A stretch of 39,502 nucleotides of DNA. It comes from a virus. The notes under the pieces are model-generated. The model was not told the origin of the DNA, did not search any database, and was given only the letters and a program-made list of their open reading frames with translations. Positions 1 to 7,893 of the stretch are shown piece after piece. Each line of letters opens with the position of its first letter. Within the stretch, counting starts at the first letter, position 1. The DNA lies in IMG/VR virus record IMGVR_UViG_3300044627_006044, positions 1 to 39,502 of that record; one strand, given 5' to 3'. A program made the position numbers and the translations under genes.

Positions 1-166
1 TGCCCGCCGACGGAACCGGAATGCCGGGACTGCGGTTTCCGCTGCCCTGCCGCCAGATTATGACCACCCAATTTCCTACCGTGACATTCGAATCGAACTG
101 GAGTTGATTCGTGGTCGCCGCTGTGCTGGTGGTTTGTACTTTGGTCTGGACGATTGCAACAGCCAC
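1..166 (-). CDS. Partial phage protein, probably tail-associated, cut by window edge
   Basis: An open frame runs leftward from a GTG whose first base is the last base of the upstream TAG stop (TAGTG junction) and leaves the window after 55 codons. The N-terminus (MAVAIVQTKVQ, then NQLQFDSNVTVGNWVVIIW) alternates hydrophobic and polar residues as in beta-sandwich tail or receptor-binding proteins. I do not recognise a named family. It continues the leftward run of coupled genes. It could be any secreted or structural beta protein, as the C-terminal part is not visible. Confidence 0.6.
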   Translation of the reverse strand, partial: MAVAIVQTKVQTTSTAATTNQLQFDSNVTVGNWVVIIWRQGSGNRSPGIPVPSAG

Positions 167-678
167 TACACGAACTCCAATGGGGTCGTGTTGCCCGTGC
201 CCATGTCGTGGGCGAACGCCTCAGCCACCACGGAGACGTAGACCGGCCCCCCATTGTTCCCGCCGAGTAGCGTGTATCTGACAAACGCGTGAGTAGCCCA
301 CTCAGGCCGATTGTTGCCATCAACCGCTGGTGACTGCTCGCACACAAAAGGAAACGGCCCAACGTCGTGAGGAACAATCCCGGTCACCTCGCCGACCGCA
401 TGGCCAGATAGGGGAAGCCCCTCCTCGATCTCAATGGGTTGCCATTCCTCACGCGGGAGATTTTGGAAGATACCCGCCCGGCCCGGTCCTTTGCCAGATT
501 CGTCAGTCCAAAAAGCGAACATTCTGCAGCCGAACTTTGAACGATAACGAGTCGGCTGATAAGACACCAACGTAAATCGGATGTTGGTCGTGCCCGCCGG
601 AATCGCCACCGGCTGGGACGTGTGTTCGATGTTGATTGGGTGATTCGCCCCCGGGACGATCAGATATCCATTGTTCAC
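166..678 (-). CDS. Hypothetical protein, 170 aa
   Basis: Not recognised. A GTG start overlaps the upstream stop (GTGA), and it ends in TAG. The sequence is rich in Gly, Pro and aromatic residues with no signal peptide or membrane segment, and looks like a compact beta-rich fold. N-terminal IPAGTTNIRFTL and C-terminal YVSVVAEAFAHD resemble strands of phage accessory structural proteins. It sits between a coiled-coil protein and a probable tail-type gene. A structural or host-interaction role is possible but is inference only. Confidence 0.7.
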   Translation of the reverse strand: MNNGYLIVPGANHPINIEHTSQPVAIPAGTTNIRFTLVSYQPTRYRSKFGCRMFAFWTDESGKGPGRAGIFQNLPREEWQPIEIEEGLPLSGHAVGEVTGIVPHDVGPFPFVCEQSPAVDGNNRPEWATHAFVRYTLLGGNNGGPVYVSVVAEAFAHDMGTGNTTPLEFV

Positions 679-941
679 GGATGCACCCCCAACGCTCCCG
701 CCTGCACGTCCAAAATCTGTTGTGCACGCTCGGCCAGAGGCCCCAACAACACCAATCGCTCGGCAATCTTGGCGAGCGACTCGGGGACCGTGGCTCCAGC
801 GGCGAGCTTGTCTTCGACGGCCTTAAGCCGCGTGCCCTGCTCGACCACCATCGTCCGCAGGCGGCCGTTTTCCGTCCTGAGATGGGCGATTTGGAGTTGC
901 AGGCCGTCGATCAGTTTCTGCACGTCGGGGTCAACAGGCAT
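675..941 (-). CDS. Short coiled-coil protein
   Basis: An 88-aa protein. The ATG at 941 forms a TGATG junction with the previous stop, so I prefer it to the in-frame TTG one codon upstream. Residues 8-45 (LIDGLQLQIAHLRTENGRL onward) have the heptad pattern of a coiled coil, and a second amphipathic helix follows (LAKIAERLVLLGPLAERAQQIL). There is no catalytic motif. It probably oligomerises or acts as a scaffold. It lies directly after a one-pass membrane protein with which it is translationally coupled. Confidence 0.7.
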   Translation of the reverse strand: MPVDPDVQKLIDGLQLQIAHLRTENGRLRTMVVEQGTRLKAVEDKLAAGATVPESLAKIAERLVLLGPLAERAQQILDVQAGALGVHP

Positions 942-1234
942 CAAGGCACCGTGAGAATCGCAGATCCAGCCGCCAGCGATTGGCGGGTGCGGTCAAAAAA
1001 CGCAAGTTGGTCGGGGCGCACCTTGGCAATCCAATCCCGCAGCATTTCCAGCCCGTGCACGGGGTTGGTTTGCCGTAACAACACGTCGTGCACGTCGTCG
1101 GGCAACAGGCCCAGTTTGCGCAGCAGGGCGATCAACAGCAGCAGCAACAGGAATCCCTGCACGGGTCCCAGTGAGGACGACACCGGAATCGGTGTGTTCG
1201 GGGGCGGCGATGTCGTGGAAAAACCGGCGGTCAT
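941..1234 (-). CDS. Small one-pass membrane protein
   Basis: A 97-aa protein. Residues about 25-42 form a very hydrophobic segment (VQGFLLLLLLIALLRKL) after a Pro/Ser/Thr-rich N-terminus, followed by a soluble C-terminal half. The ATG overlaps the upstream TGA (ATGA). Size and topology fit holin-like or accessory membrane proteins, but no family is recognised. It is one of a run of membrane and coiled-coil genes around the papain-like peptidase, suggesting a cell-envelope task. Confidence 0.65.
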   Translation of the reverse strand: MTAGFSTTSPPPNTPIPVSSSLGPVQGFLLLLLLIALLRKLGLLPDDVHDVLLRQTNPVHGLEMLRDWIAKVRPDQLAFFDRTRQSLAAGSAILTVP

Positions 1235-1848
1235 GAGGCCTGTTCTGGTTCCTTTTTATCCGGCAGTGGGTGGGAGTTTGGCACAATCCCGCGACGCCAC
1301 AACTCGGTGCGAATTTTTCGCAGCAGGCGAGACATGGATTCCAGGTGCTGCAGCTTGCCTTCGATTTCCGAAATCCGTTCATGCAGCCGGCTCGGCACCG
1401 TCAGCAATTGTTCCAATTTCTGTTCGATCTTGATGATTCGATCGTCCAGCCGGTTGATGATTTTGTTGGCCAGGCCCCACAAAATCGCCGCCCAGCCACC
1501 GAGATTGACCAGCACCGTTTCCATGCTGGGTGCCGCCGGAAGTGCGGGCACGTTGTGCGGGGCAGGAAGTGGCGCAGGCTGCGGCGCGTCCGCCAACACT
1601 TGGGCAGCAAACATGATCGCGTCGAATGACGCGGGCAAATCGGGCAGACCGAGGGGCATCACGGGCGCGAATTGGTGGGGTGTGTGTGGCAGCGACCAGA
1701 AGACGGTAAGGGCCACGACGACAAAACCCAACTCGGCGATACCAACCGCCACCCGTGGGAGCCGAGGCCAGACGGGACCGAACCGGGCCGCACGACGGGC
1801 GGTTGGGGCTGGTTTGGTCACGGGCGACGACAACGTCAGGGTGTGCAT
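1231..1848 (-). CDS. Membrane-anchored coiled-coil protein
   Basis: A 205-aa protein using the ATG at 1848, eight bases after the upstream stop; an in-frame start at 1881 would overlap the peptidase gene. An N-terminal hydrophobic helix (VAVGIAELGFVVVALTVFW) is followed by a Pro/Ala-rich stretch, a second hydrophobic segment (VLVNLGGWAAILWGLANKI) and a long charged coiled coil (IINRLDDRIIKIEQKLEQLL to about residue 180). This layout resembles spanins or membrane-tethered assembly factors. The function is unknown. Confidence 0.65.
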   Translation of the reverse strand: MHTLTLSSPVTKPAPTARRAARFGPVWPRLPRVAVGIAELGFVVVALTVFWSLPHTPHQFAPVMPLGLPDLPASFDAIMFAAQVLADAPQPAPLPAPHNVPALPAAPSMETVLVNLGGWAAILWGLANKIINRLDDRIIKIEQKLEQLLTVPSRLHERISEIEGKLQHLESMSRLLRKIRTELWRRGIVPNSHPLPDKKEPEQAS

Positions 1849-1856
1849 GGCGAATC

Positions 1857-2750
1857 TCAGAAAGTCGCGAACTGCGACCAATCGTCAATCGACGGGTATC
1901 CCACGAAACCGCTCAGCGCGTACGAATCGCCCTGTCGCAGCATGCGGTCGGCGACGTCGGCGTCGACCCAGAACGACCCGTCGGGTTGATTGTGGCGTTT
2001 CGGGCCGCGAATCCAATCGGGGCCCCAGCTGTTCTGGCACAACAGCCCGGGCCGTCGCGGGTTGTCGTCGACGGCGATGAACGCCATGCAGTGCTGCCAG
2101 GTGCCTGACGGGCGGGCAAATCCCTCGGTGTCGCGTTGGTCGGAAAATCCGCGATTGCTGCACACCGGGATCGGGAATTTGTTGAACAACGCGTCGACCG
2201 CCTCGTCGTAGGTCGTGGCCAAGGCGGCGGTCTGCACCAGCAGGTCCCGGGCCGGTGGCTCCAGCTCGTCGGGGCAGCCGGTGCGGCCGTACTGCCGGGC
2301 GCGATCGCCGCTGTACTCGCGCAGGTCGATGCGTCCGTACTGCAGGCGCGAAAGAGTGCCGAATTTTGTGATCGCATCGGCTGCCCAGGACCCGACCGAC
2401 CCGTCGCCGTTGATCCGCCCACGACCGCACTCGACCCGGCTCAGACCGTAGATCACCTCCGTGGCACAGGGAGCAACCCACCGCTGGGGCAGACCCTGCA
2501 CGATCTGGGAACAGGCCAGCGTGTCGCGAGCCAAGCCGAACCCGTGGCTGACACAATCGCCAATCGTCTGGCGGTTGATCAAATCGCGACCGACGATCTG
2601 GCGCATGTCGAGAAACCCCAGTTGGGTTTTTCCCTTTCCGCTCCCCCGGATCGGCGCGGCGCTCGCCGCAAATGACGGTCGTCGGGAGGAAGCCAGATAG
2701 CGTTCGACTTCTCGCCAGTCATACACCCACCCCTGCGGACCAAATGGCAT
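1857..2750 (-). CDS. Papain-like (C1) cysteine peptidase
   Basis: Papain-fold peptidase, about 297 aa. Counted from an in-frame GTG at 2765, the catalytic set is visible: Q66 and C71 in NRQTIGDCVSHGFG (the QGxCGSCW-type oxyanion Gln plus nucleophile), H225 in WQHCMAFIAVDD, and N245 in CQNSWGPDW. Those are the family's Gln, Cys, His and Asn in canonical order. I prefer the ATG at 2750 because it makes a TGATG junction and has GGGGGG upstream. No signal peptide is visible, so it acts in the cytoplasm or in the virion unless processed otherwise. The upstream partner is a secreted Pro-rich protein. It could be a structural peptidase, an inhibitor of host surface proteins or a defence effector. 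Confidence 0.85.
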   Translation of the reverse strand: MPFGPQGWVYDWREVERYLASSRRPSFAASAAPIRGSGKGKTQLGFLDMRQIVGRDLINRQTIGDCVSHGFGLARDTLACSQIVQGLPQRWVAPCATEVIYGLSRVECGRGRINGDGSVGSWAADAITKFGTLSRLQYGRIDLREYSGDRARQYGRTGCPDELEPPARDLLVQTAALATTYDEAVDALFNKFPIPVCSNRGFSDQRDTEGFARPSGTWQHCMAFIAVDDNPRRPGLLCQNSWGPDWIRGPKRHNQPDGSFWVDADVADRMLRQGDSYALSGFVGYPSIDDWSQFATF

Positions 2751-3586
2751 CAGTTGGCCCCCCACGCCCGCAGGCCGAGCGCGATCTCATCGAACAGCAC
2801 CGACCACTGGGCTGCCGACGGGAGTTTGCCCGCCTGCGACAGCTGGCCGATCCGTTGATTCAGCAGGTTCCCCCAGGCTTTGATGTGGTCGTCGCGACGA
2901 GGCCCAAACCGAGGGCGATTCAGTTCGACAGCCTTTTCCAGCGCCGCCTTGAACGTCGACATGGTGCCTGCCGCACACTGCGACGCTACGACCGAGTAAT
3001 TTGACGCCACCTCGAGGATTAACGCCTTGTCCGTCGCGGGCATTGTCGCCACGGCGTCGTAAATCGCCTGCGAGATGGCGAACTGCCCCTGCGGGAGTGT
3101 TGGCCGGGGCGGCGTTGGGGCCGGTCCAGGAGGAGTCGGGCCAGGGTTTGGGGCGGGTCCAGGGGGCTGCGGGCCGGGCGCGGGTCCCGACACGGTGAGC
3201 ACGTGCTCGACCAGCTGCAGATCGGGCGGGGCGCCCGGGGCCAAGGACGCCGACGCGGCCAAAACGAACACATATCGCCCTGGCTGCGGGGAGGCGAAAA
3301 ACACGGTCCGACCGTCATTGCTCGTATCCCAGTGGTCGGCGGAACCACCGACCAGGTGCCAGAGCACGGCGACCGACGGATCGGCCACCGCATCGAGTCG
3401 CACCAGCTCACCGGCGGCGGCGGTGTTCCGGCCATCGACCGAGACAGCCGGGGCAGCGGGGATGTCTCCCTGCAGCCACTCGGCCACCTCATGGGGAGAC
3501 AGGCCAGGCCAGTCGTTGCCAGCAGCCACGCCGCCAGCCAGGACCAACGCCACAAAGCACGTCCGCAACCACCGGTGAGTGTGCAT
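2750..3586 (-). CDS. Secreted protein with PKD-like domain and Pro-rich linker
   Basis: A 278-aa protein. It begins with a signal peptide (HTHRWLRTCFVALVLAGGVAAG). Residues about 45-135 look like an immunoglobulin/PKD-type beta domain (VSVDGRNTAAAGELVRLDAV, then GRYVFVLAAS). A Pro/Gly linker follows at about 135-168, then an all-helical C-terminal domain. The Shine-Dalgarno AGGAG lies nine bases before the ATG. Export to the envelope is likely. It is coupled by TGATG to the papain-like peptidase, so the two probably act on the same target. No exact family is recognised. Confidence 0.75.
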   Translation of the reverse strand: MHTHRWLRTCFVALVLAGGVAAGNDWPGLSPHEVAEWLQGDIPAAPAVSVDGRNTAAAGELVRLDAVADPSVAVLWHLVGGSADHWDTSNDGRTVFFASPQPGRYVFVLAASASLAPGAPPDLQLVEHVLTVSGPAPGPQPPGPAPNPGPTPPGPAPTPPRPTLPQGQFAISQAIYDAVATMPATDKALILEVASNYSVVASQCAAGTMSTFKAALEKAVELNRPRFGPRRDDHIKAWGNLLNQRIGQLSQAGKLPSAAQWSVLFDEIALGLRAWGAN

Positions 3587-3597
3587 GGGGCGAGCTC

Positions 3598-3948
3598 CTA
3601 GAACGTGTCGTACTGGGACGCGTATGCGACGAGCTGATCGCGATCCTCTTCTGGAGCGGTCCGCGCGGCCTCCAGGATCGCGTCGGTCAGACGGTCCAAT
3701 TCGGCCCGAGATTTGGACTGCCCGTGATCGGCCAGTTCCTTCCGCAATTGTTGGCGGACCAGGGTTCGCTCAAGGCGTCCGGGCGACTGCATGCCCGCCT
3801 GCAACTGTTGCTTGTTCCGGCAATTGCTGAGCAGACCCAGCACCATTTCCATGACGGTGCTGATCAGGTCGGGCGAAATTCCCGAGGCCTCAAGCTGGCT
3901 CTCCAGCCGGCTTTCGACGTCACGGGATTGTTGGGCACTGAAACTCAT
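3598..3948 (-). CDS. Hypothetical helical protein
   Basis: A 116-aa protein starting at the ATG at 3948, which has GGAGGAACGA directly before it; two upstream in-frame starts lack this. It is entirely alpha-helical and rich in Gln, Arg and Glu (LERTLVRQQLRKELADHGQS), without Cys motifs or membrane segments. It ends in TAG, which overlaps the Shine-Dalgarno of the next gene. The function is unknown. It is the first gene left of the hairpin that follows the integrase. Confidence 0.7.
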   Translation of the reverse strand: MSFSAQQSRDVESRLESQLEASGISPDLISTVMEMVLGLLSNCRNKQQLQAGMQSPGRLERTLVRQQLRKELADHGQSKSRAELDRLTDAILEAARTAPEEDRDQLVAYASQYDTF

Positions 3949-4009
3949 TCGTTCCTCCATGTGTGCAGGGTAACCTGCCAAGTTGACGGCGATTTTTGCA
4001 AAGTACCAG

Positions 4010-4040
4010 CCGCCAGCGAATCGCCGAAAACCGCTGGCGG
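4010..4040. terminator. Hairpin downstream of the integrase
   Basis: Perfect 9-bp inverted repeat (CCGCCAGCG and CGCTGGCGG) with a 13-nt loop, just past the integrase stop in the 99-bp gap before the next gene. There is no U-tract on the minus strand, so termination is uncertain. Position next to the integrase also makes this gap (3949-4047) the first place to look for attP. Confidence 0.4.
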
Positions 4041-4047
4041 GCGGGCG

Positions 4048-4899
4048 TCAAGGTCCACCAGATACGTCCTGGGCGTCCTTAAGTTCGTCGATGTTGAGGT
4101 GCACGTAGCGTTGGGTCGTCTCGATGCGGGCGTGGCCTAACAGACGAGCCGCCTTGAGAATGCCGTGTTCACGGCAGAAGTTCGTTCCCGCCTCGTGTCG
4201 GGCCGAGTAGAGCACCAGTTCGCGGTCGAGGCCTGCCGCGGTGCGGAGCCTGGCGAACTGGGTCGACAGGTTTTTGACCGTCCAGCCGTGATTGCGGGGG
4301 CTGAGGAAAATCGGGCCGGTCGTCCGTCGTCCAATCGCCAGCCGTAGCAGTTTGCCAAGTTTGCGGCCCACGGGGATCGTTCGCGGACGGCCGCTCTTCC
4401 GGGCCGTTTTGTGCTGCTGCAGCACGATGACACCGGTCTGTCCGTTGGCGTCGCGTTGCCAGTCGTCGATGGTCGCCCGGCACAGCTCGTTGGGGCGGGC
4501 CCCCGAGATCCGCAGGGCCTCGTAGATCAGCCGGAATCGCGCGTGGGCCAATCGCATCAACGACTTCGTTTCTTCGTCGGTGGGAATCCTCTGACGCTGG
4601 CTGGGGGTCGGTTTGGGGACCTTGGCCAGCCACAGCCGGGAGATGATTTCCAAGCTGAGCGCGTACTTTTGCAGCTGATCGATCGCGACGGCCCGATGCC
4701 GTTGCGTGGTCGGCGATTTGCCCGCGTTGGCCCGGTCGAGGGCGAGCAGGATGTCAGCGGGGCCGATTTTGTCGACCGTTTTCGCCAAATGAGGGGCGAG
4801 CTGGCCGAGCTGTGTCCGGTAGAACACCACAGTGTTCTGAGCGGAGTGGTGTTGTGTGTGATGCCTCAGGAACAAATCAACCAACGCGCGGAACTGCAC
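4048..4899 (-). CDS. Tyrosine recombinase / phage integrase
   Basis: A 283-aa integrase of usual length. The N-terminal SAM-like core-binding domain spans about 1-95 and the catalytic domain about 105-275. Active residues visible are R135 (SGARPNELC), K164 (QQHKTARKSG), R234 in YSARHEAG, H256 in LLGHARIETT and nucleophile Y265 in QRYVH. The HxxR histidine is replaced by Y231, a variant also seen in other recombinases. The start is a GTG overlapping the upstream glycosyltransferase-like gene by 23 bp, so the exact start is uncertain. It mediates site-specific integration or excision of the phage genome. Its place inside the accessory operon rather than at an end is unusual. Confidence 0.92.
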   Translation of the reverse strand: MQFRALVDLFLRHHTQHHSAQNTVVFYRTQLGQLAPHLAKTVDKIGPADILLALDRANAGKSPTTQRHRAVAIDQLQKYALSLEIISRLWLAKVPKPTPSQRQRIPTDEETKSLMRLAHARFRLIYEALRISGARPNELCRATIDDWQRDANGQTGVIVLQQHKTARKSGRPRTIPVGRKLGKLLRLAIGRRTTGPIFLSPRNHGWTVKNLSTQFARLRTAAGLDRELVLYSARHEAGTNFCREHGILKAARLLGHARIETTQRYVHLNIDELKDAQDVSGGP

Positions 4900-5809
4900 C
4901 GTAGCCCTGAATTCTGGCCGCGGCGATCCCTGCCTGGGTGAGTTCGACGAGGGGCCCCTGGGGGTGCTCGCCGTTAAACGTCATGCGATTCCGCAGCGAG
5001 CTGGCCCGCTGCTGCAGTTGGATCACCAGATCCCAGGGACGCACCGCCAATTCCTGCAACAGCCGGGCTTTGGCCTGGGCCTGCCATTCCAGCCCGGCGT
5101 CCATGGTGTGCTGGCCGTGAGTGCTGCCGGTGTGCCACAGGAACACATAGGTGGGATGGGCGAAAGTCGGTCCGGCAGAGACTTTCGAGCCCGACTGCCT
5201 GAGATCGTACTGCCCCGCAGAGTGCTTGGTTTTTGCCAGGCGACCCAACAACTGTTGGTCGAAATCAGGCTGTTTGGTGACCGGCCACCAGTCGACCAGG
5301 TCGAGCATCGAGGGGGTCATGGCCAGCGCGGCGTGAAATCGTCCGGCCGCTGGTTCGACCTCGATGTGTCCCGTGTAGTCGGACCAGACCAGGCGGGGGT
5401 GGCCCCACCAGTGTTGCGGCCGATTGCGGCGGTTCCAGCACGAGGCGATGCGGTCGAGGTGGGCCGGGAGGTAGAGGTCGTCATCCTCCCAGACCGTCAC
5501 CAGATCCGCGTTGGGGCAGGGGAACGTGAACGCATACCCGGCCATGCGGTTGTATTTTTCCGGCAGGCTCAGACTGGCGGGCAATTTGAGCATGTGCACA
5601 TGGTTGGCGGCCTCCTGGCTGTGATCGTACAGGATGGCGTCGCGCAGCCGGGGGAGATTGAACGCCGCGGGGTCGTCGTCGTCGCAGCCGACGACCAGAT
5701 GTCGGTCTCGCAGGGGGTGGGTTTGGTCGAGCCACATCTTGATCGCCGACAGGGCGAGCCAGGGCCGGGCGAACGTCGGCAAGAGGGAGACAATGCGGGT
5801 GGGTGTCAT
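4877..5809 (-). CDS. Glycosyltransferase-like protein (GT-A fold)
   Basis: A 310-aa protein. The N-terminus (TRIVSLLPTFARPWLALSAI) matches the first strand-helix of family-2 glycosyltransferases, followed by HLVVGCDDDD. VTVWEDDDLYLPAHLDRI supplies an acidic DxD-type motif at residues 108-111 for metal and nucleotide-sugar binding. The C-terminal part (FLWHTGSTHGQHT) fits an acceptor region with a late His. It is coupled by ATGA to a second, differently diverged glycosyltransferase-like gene. Possible substrates are phage DNA bases, virion proteins or host surface glycans; nothing in the sequence decides between them. Confidence 0.8.
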   Translation of the reverse strand: MTPTRIVSLLPTFARPWLALSAIKMWLDQTHPLRDRHLVVGCDDDDPAAFNLPRLRDAILYDHSQEAANHVHMLKLPASLSLPEKYNRMAGYAFTFPCPNADLVTVWEDDDLYLPAHLDRIASCWNRRNRPQHWWGHPRLVWSDYTGHIEVEPAAGRFHAALAMTPSMLDLVDWWPVTKQPDFDQQLLGRLAKTKHSAGQYDLRQSGSKVSAGPTFAHPTYVFLWHTGSTHGQHTMDAGLEWQAQAKARLLQELAVRPWDLVIQLQQRASSLRNRMTFNGEHPQGPLVELTQAGIAAARIQGYGAVPRVG

Positions 5810-6603
5810 CGCGTGCGAGCTTTCTCCTCAGCAGTGTAAAGAGTCCCCGCCGGGTTGGCGTGGGCGAGATAGTGCCGGAAATCGGCGGGGCGGTTGGAAT
5901 CGTCGTGGTACCACGGGCGATGTTTCGCGGTGTATGGCCCCGCCACTCGATAGGCGGGCTCATAGTCGCCGTTCCAGGCGGGATCGAGCGGGATGACGGC
6001 CAGGGTCGTGTCAATCGGGGCCAAATACATGCGGACCGGGTCGGTGGTCCACGGGTCCGGGGGGTACCAAGACACTTGCCGCCGGGCATCCCAATACGAC
6101 TGTTCCCTGCTGCGGGCCAGCCGGGCGGCGGGCACGTCGGGCAAATCGAGGCTGAGGGCGACGCCGACGCGCGTGCACTGGCCGTAGCATTTGGTGAAAT
6201 ACGCGGACGCCTCGGCGAACAGCTGCAGGGCGTTGTCGGGCAGGCTCGACAGGTCGAGGTCACTGTCAGTCGTGGCGTAGTGGGCGATCCCAAGCCGTCC
6301 CCACGATCCACGAGCAACGTTGGCGACGCGACACGCTGCTCTGGGTCCAAGGTTTTCAGCAGACCTCCAAATGCTCAGTTTGACATTGTCATAAGACCCG
6401 TCAGGCCGGGGCGTCGGCCGGACCAGGTGCGTCGGGGCCGAGTTCAGCCACGACACCAGCGGTGGGTAAGTCGAGGCATTGTCGATCAGGTGGATTTCCG
6501 ACGCCCCCAGCCGGCACAGATCCAGCAGCAGGGTCTGCACCTCCAGGTCGCGGTTGTTCACAATGACGGGGATGCGCGGTGAAGGTCGGTTGCCAGTGCT
6601 CAA
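5806..6603 (-). CDS. Glycosyltransferase-like protein
   Basis: A 265-aa protein. IPVIVNNRDLEVQTLLLDL and EIHLIDNASTYPPLVSWL form the nucleotide-binding start of a GT-A fold. SAENLGPRAACR resembles the N/G-rich motif of family-2 enzymes, and HYATTDSDLDLSSLP gives a DxD at residues 113-115. The start is a TTG at 6603 with GGAG ten bases upstream; no ATG or GTG is available before the conserved first strand. Its first 203 bases overlap the previous coiled-coil reading frame. It is coupled by ATGA to the next glycosyltransferase-like gene, and the pair likely works in sequence. Confidence 0.78.
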   Translation of the reverse strand: MSTGNRPSPRIPVIVNNRDLEVQTLLLDLCRLGASEIHLIDNASTYPPLVSWLNSAPTHLVRPTPRPDGSYDNVKLSIWRSAENLGPRAACRVANVARGSWGRLGIAHYATTDSDLDLSSLPDNALQLFAEASAYFTKCYGQCTRVGVALSLDLPDVPAARLARSREQSYWDARRQVSWYPPDPWTTDPVRMYLAPIDTTLAVIPLDPAWNGDYEPAYRVAGPYTAKHRPWYHDDSNRPADFRHYLAHANPAGTLYTAEEKARTR

Positions 6604-6838
6604 CGATGTTCAACTCCGTTTCGAGGTTGGTGATTTGCTGCTGCAGCTTGGCGTTCTCCGCCTGCAGCTCGGCGAGAATGCGGTCAAAGTCTGCAGTGGA
6701 GACAGCCTGGCGGGCCCACCAGTTGATCAGGGAGTTCCGCAGGGCCCGTTGGTTCTGCAGTTGGTGCAGGCAGCCCCACAGTCGGGACATTTCGTAGACG
6801 GCCGCCACGATGGGACAGTCGGGGTTGTCGGTGGTCAC
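6401..6838 (-). CDS. Coiled-coil protein with long out-of-frame overlap
   Basis: The ORF encodes 145 aa from a GTG overlapping the methyltransferase stop (GTGA). Residues 1-80 look real: WGCLHQLQNQRALRNSLINW then a coiled coil, ILAELQAENAKLQQQITNL. After about residue 80 the sequence turns Pro/Ala/Gly-rich and coincides with the conserved start of the glycosyltransferase-like gene in another frame. Either both frames are translated over 203 bp, or the true protein ends earlier and a frameshift separates them. The function is unknown. Confidence 0.55.
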   Translation of the reverse strand: MTTDNPDCPIVAAVYEMSRLWGCLHQLQNQRALRNSLINWWARQAVSTADFDRILAELQAENAKLQQQITNLETELNIVEHWQPTFTAHPRHCEQPRPGGADPAAGSVPAGGVGNPPDRQCLDLPTAGVVAELGPDAPGPADAPA

Positions 6839-7893
6839 ACTAGCCTCCGTTGCCGGAACCGGTCGGCGATCAGGTCGCAGTATTCGGGGTTCAACTCAAT
6901 CCCAACCGCCCGCCGCCCGGCGTTCTGCGCGACCTCCGCAGTGGTGCCGGTCCCCATGAACGGGTCCAGGACCGTGCAGGGAATCGGGGGGTGGTCGGGA
7001 CAGTCGCAGGTCGGCTCCCAGCCCAGTGTTGTGACCGCGACGCCCGCGACGGTGTTCGCGCACGAGTTGCCGGTGCCTGCCTCGCCCGTGCGCTTGGTGA
7101 ACGCATTGGGGCGGTCTCGCTCCAGTTTGGTCCGCTGGGTCACCCGCTCCCACGGTGCCCCGCAGGCAGCACAGCAGCCCTCGGCACTGGTTCCGGCCAG
7201 GATGCACGGCTCGACCAGCTCGGGCGGGAAAACAGCGAAGTGCGCGCCCGGGTAGGGTTTGGTGGAGATCGTCCAGACCGATCGGCGGTTGCGGCGGTCT
7301 GGCGAGGTAGCATCGGCCCCGGCGATTTCGTTCCCGCTTGGCTTTCGCCCCATAGACTCGGCACGGACTTTTTTCCCACGAAGAATGCCAAGCTGTTTCC
7401 CGCACCACGCTCCCGCCTCGCTGATCGCCTCCGCGTCATAGTAGTACCGCTGTGACTTTGCCATCAGGAACACATATTCGTGCGCTTTGGTGCAGCGGTC
7501 GGTGACGCTCTCGGGCATCGGGCTCGGCTTGTGCCAAATCAAATCCTGGCGGAGATACCAACCGTCAGCCTGCAGCGCGAGGGCGACACGCCAGGGGAGG
7601 CCCAGCAGCTGTTTGTCGGCTCCGTAGGTGTCCCCCAGATTCAACCACAATGTCCCGTCGTCCCGCAGGGTGTGCCAGACGCCGCGAAACACCCGGACCA
7701 GGTTGGCGATGTACTCCTCGGGCGTCGGCTCCTGTCCGATCTGGTCGGGGTGCTCGTAGTCCCGCAGGGCCCAGTAGGGGGGACTGGTCACACAGCAATG
7801 GACCGACCCGTACGGAATCGCCGGGGTCGCTAGGATGTTGCGGCAATCGCCGTTGTGGATCGTTACGCGGTCGCGGTCGAGGATGATGCTCAC
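6835..7893 (-). CDS. DNA methyltransferase, beta class (N4-C or N6-A)
   Basis: About 352 aa from a GTG at 7893 overlapping the upstream TGA. The catalytic motif IV TSPPYWAL comes first (near residue 36) and the SAM-binding motif I DPFMGTGTTAEVA near the C-terminus (about 310), followed by AVGIELNPEYCDLIADRF. This order defines the beta class. A Cys cluster between them (CCAACGAPWERV and CDCPDHPPIPC) is a probable zinc-binding insert common in phage members of this family. No endonuclease partner is adjacent, so it is probably an orphan enzyme protecting phage DNA. The target site cannot be read from sequence. Confidence 0.93.
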   Translation of the reverse strand: MSIILDRDRVTIHNGDCRNILATPAIPYGSVHCCVTSPPYWALRDYEHPDQIGQEPTPEEYIANLVRVFRGVWHTLRDDGTLWLNLGDTYGADKQLLGLPWRVALALQADGWYLRQDLIWHKPSPMPESVTDRCTKAHEYVFLMAKSQRYYYDAEAISEAGAWCGKQLGILRGKKVRAESMGRKPSGNEIAGADATSPDRRNRRSVWTISTKPYPGAHFAVFPPELVEPCILAGTSAEGCCAACGAPWERVTQRTKLERDRPNAFTKRTGEAGTGNSCANTVAGVAVTTLGWEPTCDCPDHPPIPCTVLDPFMGTGTTAEVAQNAGRRAVGIELNPEYCDLIADRFRQRRLV

